Below, in pieces: positions 45,145 through 50,039 of a stretch of 50,039 nucleotides of DNA. The notes beneath the pieces are model-generated. The model was not told the DNA's origin, ran no database searches, and saw only the letters and a program-made list of their open reading frames with translations. The number at the start of each line of letters is the position of its first letter. The stretch's first letter is position 1. The DNA lies in the NCBI GenBank assembly GCA_025057135.1, contig JANWXY010000047.1, positions 1-50,039 of the forward strand, in the 5' to 3' direction. Source of the stretch: Bacteroidia bacterium (GTDB lineage: Bacteria > Bacteroidota > Bacteroidia > SpSt-205). Position numbers and translations under genes: made by a program.

Positions 45145-46260
45145 ATGCGAAGGGGTATCATTTTAGCCGGGCTTTTAGCCCAGGCATTTGCGCAGGCTCA
45201 ATCTACGCCCAGTGGGCAAATTCGGGCTATTACTACGGCGGTACCGTTTCTTCTGATTTGTCCAGATGCTCGTAGTGGTGGCATGGCAGAGACTGGAGTC
45301 GCTATCGTACCAGGACCTTACAGCATTCATTGGAATGTCGGCGCCCTTGCTATGGCCCCCGATAGGGCTGGTATAGCGGCTTCTTATACTCCATGGTTGC
45401 GTGCTTTGGGCATAGGTGACATTAATCACTTCTTCCTCCCTTTTTATGCGCACATCGGGGAGCGAGCGGGAACGGTAGCAGCTTCTATGACATTTTTCAG
45501 CCTTGGTAGAATCGAATTCACTGATAATGCCGGCCTAAAGACGGGGGAATACGACGCCAATGAGTTTGCATTTACTGGCGCGTATAGTCGCCAGCTCTCT
45601 GGCAACCTCTCGGCTGGTGTCGCCCTCAAGTACATCCAGAGCAATCTGACTGGCGCTACCACCGTAGGCGGACTTACTACACAACCTGGGCGTTCGGTCG
45701 CAGGAGACATGGGACTGTATTATCAGAAAGATTTCACTATCAAGGTTCGTCCGCAAGCCCTACCGGCGACATTTCGTTGGGGGCTAAACATATCCAATAT
45801 CGGCGCCAAAATGGCTTACACAGCTTCTGGTCAGCGTGACTTTATTCCTACAAACCTGCGGTTAGGCTACTCTTTGACATTCAAACTGGATGATTTCAAT
45901 AGCTTTACCTTCGCAAACGATTTCAACAAGCTTCTGGTACCCTCAGCTGGTGGAGCAGCTCAGGTGCCACTCTTGGAGGGAATCTTCAAGAGCTTCGGTG
46001 ATGCTCAGGGAGGGTGGAGAGAGGAGCTATCAGAGGTGTATTGGAGCCTCGCCGCAGAGTACGATTACAATCGCCTATTCAAAGTACGAGGCGGATTTTT
46101 CTACGAAGACCCGATGAAAGGTAATAGGCGATTTATCACGCTGGGGGCTGGATTACACTTCAGACGGATGGGGATAGACGTGGCCTATCTCACTTCCTTA
46201 GTCCAGAATCATCCTCTGCAGAATACTCTGCGTTTCAGTCTCTTTTTTACATGGAAATGA
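45145..46260 (+). CDS. porV: PorV-like type IX secretion outer-membrane protein
   Basis: AITTAVPFLLICPDARSGGMAETGVAIVPGPYSIHWNVGALAMAPDRAGIAASYTPWLRALGIGDINHFFLPFYAHI; C-terminal beta-strand ending RFSLFFTWK. Confidence 0.9.
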   Translation: MRRGIILAGLLAQAFAQAQSTPSGQIRAITTAVPFLLICPDARSGGMAETGVAIVPGPYSIHWNVGALAMAPDRAGIAASYTPWLRALGIGDINHFFLPFYAHIGERAGTVAASMTFFSLGRIEFTDNAGLKTGEYDANEFAFTGAYSRQLSGNLSAGVALKYIQSNLTGATTVGGLTTQPGRSVAGDMGLYYQKDFTIKVRPQALPATFRWGLNISNIGAKMAYTASGQRDFIPTNLRLGYSLTFKLDDFNSFTFANDFNKLLVPSAGGAAQVPLLEGIFKSFGDAQGGWREELSEVYWSLAAEYDYNRLFKVRGGFFYEDPMKGNRRFITLGAGLHFRRMGIDVAYLTSLVQNHPLQNTLRFSLFFTWK

Positions 46261-47320
46261 GGATAGCTTGAGCAGCTACTTCAGCCGCAGATTCAGGGCT
46301 GAGACGTTCTCGTAAAGTGAGGAGTTTGGCTTTGATGCTCTGCTGATTTTGTATTTGGGTTCTCAGGGCATGCTCGAGAGCAGGTAGGGTGTAGGCGCTT
46401 TGGATGAGCTCAGGGAAAATCGGCTCCCCAAGAATCAGGTTAGGCAGACCGATGAAGGGTACTCGTACAAGCTGCTTCGCCAAGAGATAGGAGAAGTAGT
46501 TGCCTTTATACACGATTACACTGGGCGTACCGATAAGGGCTGCTTCCAAGGTCGCTGTACCAGACGTAACTACTGCTGCAGTGGCGCCTGCTAATAGGCT
46601 CTGCGTTTGTCCCTCCACGAGAGGTAAGCCAGGGGCAAGCTGTTCATAAATAGACACCGGTAAGTGCTTTACCTTAGAGACGATAAAATCCCATTCGGGG
46701 AGTACGGAAGGCAGTTTAGCCATGAGCGGTAACATGTTTTTTACTTCATGGATGCGACTGCCAGGTAGAAGCGCAATATACGGTCGGCTCCAGCGCAGCG
46801 CAGTGACGCCCTCCACCTGCTTCAGTAGCGGATGCCCGACATAGGTTGCTTTTACGCCATATTGAGCATAAAATGCTGGTTCAAAGGGTAAAATACAGAG
46901 TATCTGCACAAGTGGATGCCGAAGGTGGCGCACTCGCCCGGGATTCCAAGCCCAGAGCTGGGGTGGTATGAAATAAGTTACTTTGATACCTCGGCGTACC
47001 GCCCAGCGTGCCAAGCGAAGATTCAGTCCCGGATAATCTACCAAAATTAGCTGATCAGGAGCGTAATCTAAAATATCCTTTTGCAAGCGCCTATATAGCC
47101 TGATGAACTTTGAAAGATTGCGCAAAACTTCTACAAATCCTACGACTGCATACGCCTTCCAGTCTGTGATGAGCTGCACTCCGTGATTTGCCATGAGCTC
47201 GCCTCCCATTCCACGCATCTCTATGTTGGGGCTAAGCTGTCGGAGGGCTTTTATGACAGAAACTGCGTGAAGTTCGCCCGATAGCTCTCCTACGACCCAG
47301 TATAGCCGCTTTTTTTCCAC
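46247..47320 (-). CDS. lpxB: Lipid-A-disaccharide synthase (GTG start)
   Basis: LYWVVGELSGELHAVSVIKALRQLSPNIEMRGMGGELMANHGVQLI...LVDYPGLNLRLARWAVRRGIKVTYFIPPQLWAWNPGRV...VGHPLL. Confidence 0.94.
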   Translation of the reverse strand: MEKKRLYWVVGELSGELHAVSVIKALRQLSPNIEMRGMGGELMANHGVQLITDWKAYAVVGFVEVLRNLSKFIRLYRRLQKDILDYAPDQLILVDYPGLNLRLARWAVRRGIKVTYFIPPQLWAWNPGRVRHLRHPLVQILCILPFEPAFYAQYGVKATYVGHPLLKQVEGVTALRWSRPYIALLPGSRIHEVKNMLPLMAKLPSVLPEWDFIVSKVKHLPVSIYEQLAPGLPLVEGQTQSLLAGATAAVVTSGTATLEAALIGTPSVIVYKGNYFSYLLAKQLVRVPFIGLPNLILGEPIFPELIQSAYTLPALEHALRTQIQNQQSIKAKLLTLRERLSPESAAEVAAQAILISM

Positions 47321-47324
47321 TGGG

Positions 47325-47332
47325 CGAAGGTA
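47325..47332 (-). promoter_or_regulatory. TACCTTCG box, 4 nt before lpxB GTG
   Basis: Same octamer as dnaN; spacer 47321-47324. Confidence 0.6.
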
Positions 47333-47464
47333 GGGAGGGTTTCCCAGCCGGATAGCCTCGGTGAAAAAAAGCCTTCGGACAATGATACTGTGTATTCAGC
47401 TGCTGCTTCAATCATTGGATGCCACCACCTAATGGAGAGAGGGACATTTCTGAAGGTCGTTGCG

Positions 47465-48799
47465 CTAAACTTCATTTTGACTTGTAGGTGGCAATCGCCG
47501 AAAGTTCTGTTGAAGGCGAGTGAGAATGCTCTGCATTAGAGATTGTAGCTGCTGCTGGAGCTCGGGACTTTTTAGGCGCTCTAAGAGGTGGAGAATGAGA
47601 CTGTCAGAGAGTTCTGACAAGGCTTTTTTGCCTGCCTCGCTTTGAAAGTAGGTTTCTGCGTCTAATAGGAGCTTCTCGGAAGTTTGCCGTGCCACTTTTC
47701 GCAAAAGTTCAATCAGTTTCTCCCGTGGAATTCCGGGCAGAGTAGGCAGGTTTTGACGCAGGCTCTGAGCCAAGCTATCTTCAATCAGCTGAGTGAGAGC
47801 CGGTGTGCGACGCAATCCGCCTATCAAAGGGGCGGCTTCCTCGGCTACGATAGTGCGCAGGAGCGGACGCGCTTCCTTCAGCGCTTCACTCATTAGGTTT
47901 ATCTCTTCTCCCTTTTGAGCTTGACGCTTAATCTGCTCCAAAATCTGATAGGCCACTTCATCAGAAATAGTTTTTGCGATGAGGCGGGATTGCTGGGAGA
48001 GAAAGCGCATTACCAGTGTATTTGAGAAGTTAATCACCTTGCTACGATTGAGCCGCAGGTAGAGGTTCCAAATGCGTAGGAGACGAAACCATCGGAGGCT
48101 ACGCAGCGGCGCCAGGGCTAAAACATCATACCAGTGAGCTATGGGGTACATCCACCAATATGCGTAACGCCGAGTACGGATTGCTACCAGCCATGCGGCC
48201 CAGAACTCTATCCAGAAAAACACCAGGAAGGGAAGGTCCAGTTTCCAGAAATGATCCTCATAGCTTCCAGAAAGGTCGTAGTGGCGATAGTAGTTTACGA
48301 GAAGGTAATAACGCAGCTCCCGTTGATAAAAGTCCAAATGTAAAGCCGCATTTTCGGGTCTAAGCCGCCAGAATTCCCTGAATGCATCGCTACTGCGCAG
48401 TTTGAGGCCGTACTGCTGTTCTACAAACTGTTTTACCGCAGTCTTCAGACGCTCCTGATATGCCATGAGACCAAACCGCTCATACGGACGCTCGGAGAGA
48501 ATCTTCAGCGAGAGCGCGTACAAAGTATCTCCGAAAGCTTGGAGCTCCTCCGAAGGTAGAGGAGCAGAGATTTTCCATCGTGAGTATAGGCTGTCAGCCA
48601 ACTGACGATAAGTATCAGTAGTCCAGTGCGGTTCTATGCCTTTATACGGGTCATACCACGTCGTGATAGAAGGAAGGTACTTGATATAAGTCGGACGCAA
48701 AGACACGTAGGAGAGGTCAAAAATCATCAGCATAAGGTTAGTTACAGCTACACCGAGCATGAAAATGTCCCATATGGTCTCAAGTTGCTGACGACTCAC
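47465..48799 (-). CDS. Membrane protein with voltage-sensor-like helices and long helical C-terminal tail (GTG start)
   Basis: FLVFFWIEFWAAWLVAIRTRRYAYWWMYPIAHWYDVLALAPLRSLRWFRLLRIWNLYLRLNRSK: S2-S3-S4-like with Arg every third residue; remainder soluble helical. Confidence 0.7.
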   Translation of the reverse strand: MSRQQLETIWDIFMLGVAVTNLMLMIFDLSYVSLRPTYIKYLPSITTWYDPYKGIEPHWTTDTYRQLADSLYSRWKISAPLPSEELQAFGDTLYALSLKILSERPYERFGLMAYQERLKTAVKQFVEQQYGLKLRSSDAFREFWRLRPENAALHLDFYQRELRYYLLVNYYRHYDLSGSYEDHFWKLDLPFLVFFWIEFWAAWLVAIRTRRYAYWWMYPIAHWYDVLALAPLRSLRWFRLLRIWNLYLRLNRSKVINFSNTLVMRFLSQQSRLIAKTISDEVAYQILEQIKRQAQKGEEINLMSEALKEARPLLRTIVAEEAAPLIGGLRRTPALTQLIEDSLAQSLRQNLPTLPGIPREKLIELLRKVARQTSEKLLLDAETYFQSEAGKKALSELSDSLILHLLERLKSPELQQQLQSLMQSILTRLQQNFRRLPPTSQNEV

Positions 48800-48803
48800 A
48801 TAG

Positions 48804-48811
48804 CGAAGGTA
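48804..48811 (-). promoter_or_regulatory. TACCTTCG box, 4 nt before the voltage-sensor-like gene GTG
   Basis: Spacer 48800-48803. Confidence 0.6.
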
Positions 48812-48814
48812 GGT

Positions 48815-48822
48815 TACTTTTG
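48815..48822 (+). promoter_or_regulatory. TACTTTTG box, 4 nt before the DUF1343/namZ-like ATG
   Basis: Exact TAnnTTTG; spacer 48823-48826. Confidence 0.65.
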
Positions 48823-48826
48823 ATGG

Positions 48827-50017
48827 ATGCGATATGGATGGCTGGCGCTGGCTTGTAGTTGGGGATTGTCTGGGTACTCAGCTAAGCTGAGCCTTTTTCA
48901 AAGCATGCCCTTATCAATGCGTAGCAGTTGGGAAGTATTCAAGGAGCGTTTTTTGCCCTCTCGCAAGCATCAGCGCTGGGTAGTTATTGTCCATCGCCCT
49001 ACCTATACTCTTGTAGATAGCCTACTTCAACAAGGCGTTTCGGTGATGCGAATCTATGCCCCAGAACATGGCATTTTTGGGGAGAAAGCGGCGGGTCTCA
49101 CTATTCAGGATACAGCGTACAAAGGCATTCCGGTGATTTCCTTATATGGTAAAAGAAAAGCCCCCGAGATTCACGAGCTAAATGAGGCAGATGCGGTGCT
49201 TTTTGCCCTGCGAGATGTTGGGGTGAGACATTATACTTACCTAAGCACCCTCAGCTACACCCTCAGAGCGGCTTCTTTGGCTAAGCGTCCCGTTTGGGTC
49301 TTAGATTTCCCTAATCCTCATGCGCACTATGCCTATGGGGCTGTACTGGATAGTACGCTGTTTTCGTTTGTGGGGCTACATCCTGTACCACTTGTGCCAG
49401 GGCTCACGATAGGTGAATATGCTCGTCTTCTTGTGGGAGAAGGGTGGATTCCTATGGTGTCCCTTGAAGTAGTTCCATGGGAAGGGTGGCAGAGGAAGTT
49501 GCCAGTGCCTAATGAGGCTCCGTTTTTTTCAGAACCTCCCTCCCCAGCGCTAAAATCTATCACTGCCATGGAGCTCTATCCTATCCTCGGCTGGTATGAG
49601 GGCACTCGGTGTGTAAGCGTGGGCAGAAATACGGCGCATCCCTTCGAGCAGGTGGGCATTCCTCGTAAATACTATTTGCCTTTGCGGGATACAGTGCTTT
49701 ACGGGTATGAACTGAAAGCAGTTCAATTTCGTCCTCAGTATGAGACCGAAGAGTACCACGGCTGGCGCATTCGTAGGCTCTATGGAGGTAAAGTACAGCC
49801 GGATAGCCTGTTTCGGTTGGGCTTTTTTCTCCTGAAAACTTTTCGTAAAGCGGTAGGCGCTTCGGAGGCTTTTTACCACGCTGAGTTTTTTGATAAGCTC
49901 TTTGGGAGTTCTACATATCGCCAGCATGAGCATGAGAGTGTAGAGGAAGCCTACGGACGGTTTATAGTGCCGAAGACATGGGAGAGGATGCGGCGGAGAT
50001 ATGGGTTGTATGAGTAG
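48827..50017 (+). CDS. DUF1343 (NamZ/YbbC-like exo-beta-N-acetylmuramidase family) protein
   Basis: RIYAPEHGIFGEKAAGLTIQDTAYKGIPVISLYGKRKAPEIHELNEADAVLFALRDVGVRHYTYLSTLSYTL...VLDFPNPHAHYAYGAVLDSTLFSFVGLHPVPLVPGLTIGEYARLL. Confidence 0.9.
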   Translation: MRYGWLALACSWGLSGYSAKLSLFQSMPLSMRSSWEVFKERFLPSRKHQRWVVIVHRPTYTLVDSLLQQGVSVMRIYAPEHGIFGEKAAGLTIQDTAYKGIPVISLYGKRKAPEIHELNEADAVLFALRDVGVRHYTYLSTLSYTLRAASLAKRPVWVLDFPNPHAHYAYGAVLDSTLFSFVGLHPVPLVPGLTIGEYARLLVGEGWIPMVSLEVVPWEGWQRKLPVPNEAPFFSEPPSPALKSITAMELYPILGWYEGTRCVSVGRNTAHPFEQVGIPRKYYLPLRDTVLYGYELKAVQFRPQYETEEYHGWRIRRLYGGKVQPDSLFRLGFFLLKTFRKAVGASEAFYHAEFFDKLFGSSTYRQHEHESVEEAYGRFIVPKTWERMRRRYGLYE

Positions 50018-50039
50018 GTGTAGCTGTTGTGTTAGGGGC

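Noticed and set aside
47290-47475. 61-aa minus-strand ORF upstream of lpxB
   Set aside because: It overlaps the lpxB start and spans its TACCTTCG box (47325-47332); no recognisable family. Treated as intergenic/promoter sequence.
1-50039. CRISPR arrays, insertion sequences, prophage, toxin-antitoxin or defence genes
   Set aside because: I looked for direct-repeat arrays, transposase/integrase motifs and small toxin-antitoxin pairs and found none; the content is housekeeping and envelope genes.

Overview
The window is dense, chromosomal, housekeeping-type DNA from a Bacteroidota-like bacterium. The lineage call rests on a PorV-like type IX secretion protein, a gliding/CHU_C-type C-terminal domain, a DUF4294 protein, and Bacteroidota-style TAnnTTTG promoter boxes. 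I support about 53 protein-coding genes, one of them cut by the left edge, and one tRNA-Ser(UGA). I saw no phage, transposon, CRISPR array or obvious defence island. The strongest non-annotated signal is regulatory. At least 12 operon-leading genes on both strands carry a TAnnTTTG-like box (including TACCTTCG) ending exactly 4 nt before the ATG/GTG, which suggests widespread leaderless transcription. The tRNA-Ser gene has the same box 4 nt before its mature 5' end, and its 3' discriminator base is 1 nt from the fbp start codon, so tRNA 3' processing could create a leaderless fbp mRNA. Other items worth checking: a dihydroorotase homologue that has lost its metal ligands, a J-domain/TM/LRR fusion, a voltage-sensor-like membrane protein with no evident pore, several antisense 3' gene overlaps, a folK/lipoprotein dual-coding overlap, and a perfect 28-bp palindrome inside an lptE-like gene. 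All assignments come from reading the sequence; no searches were run.
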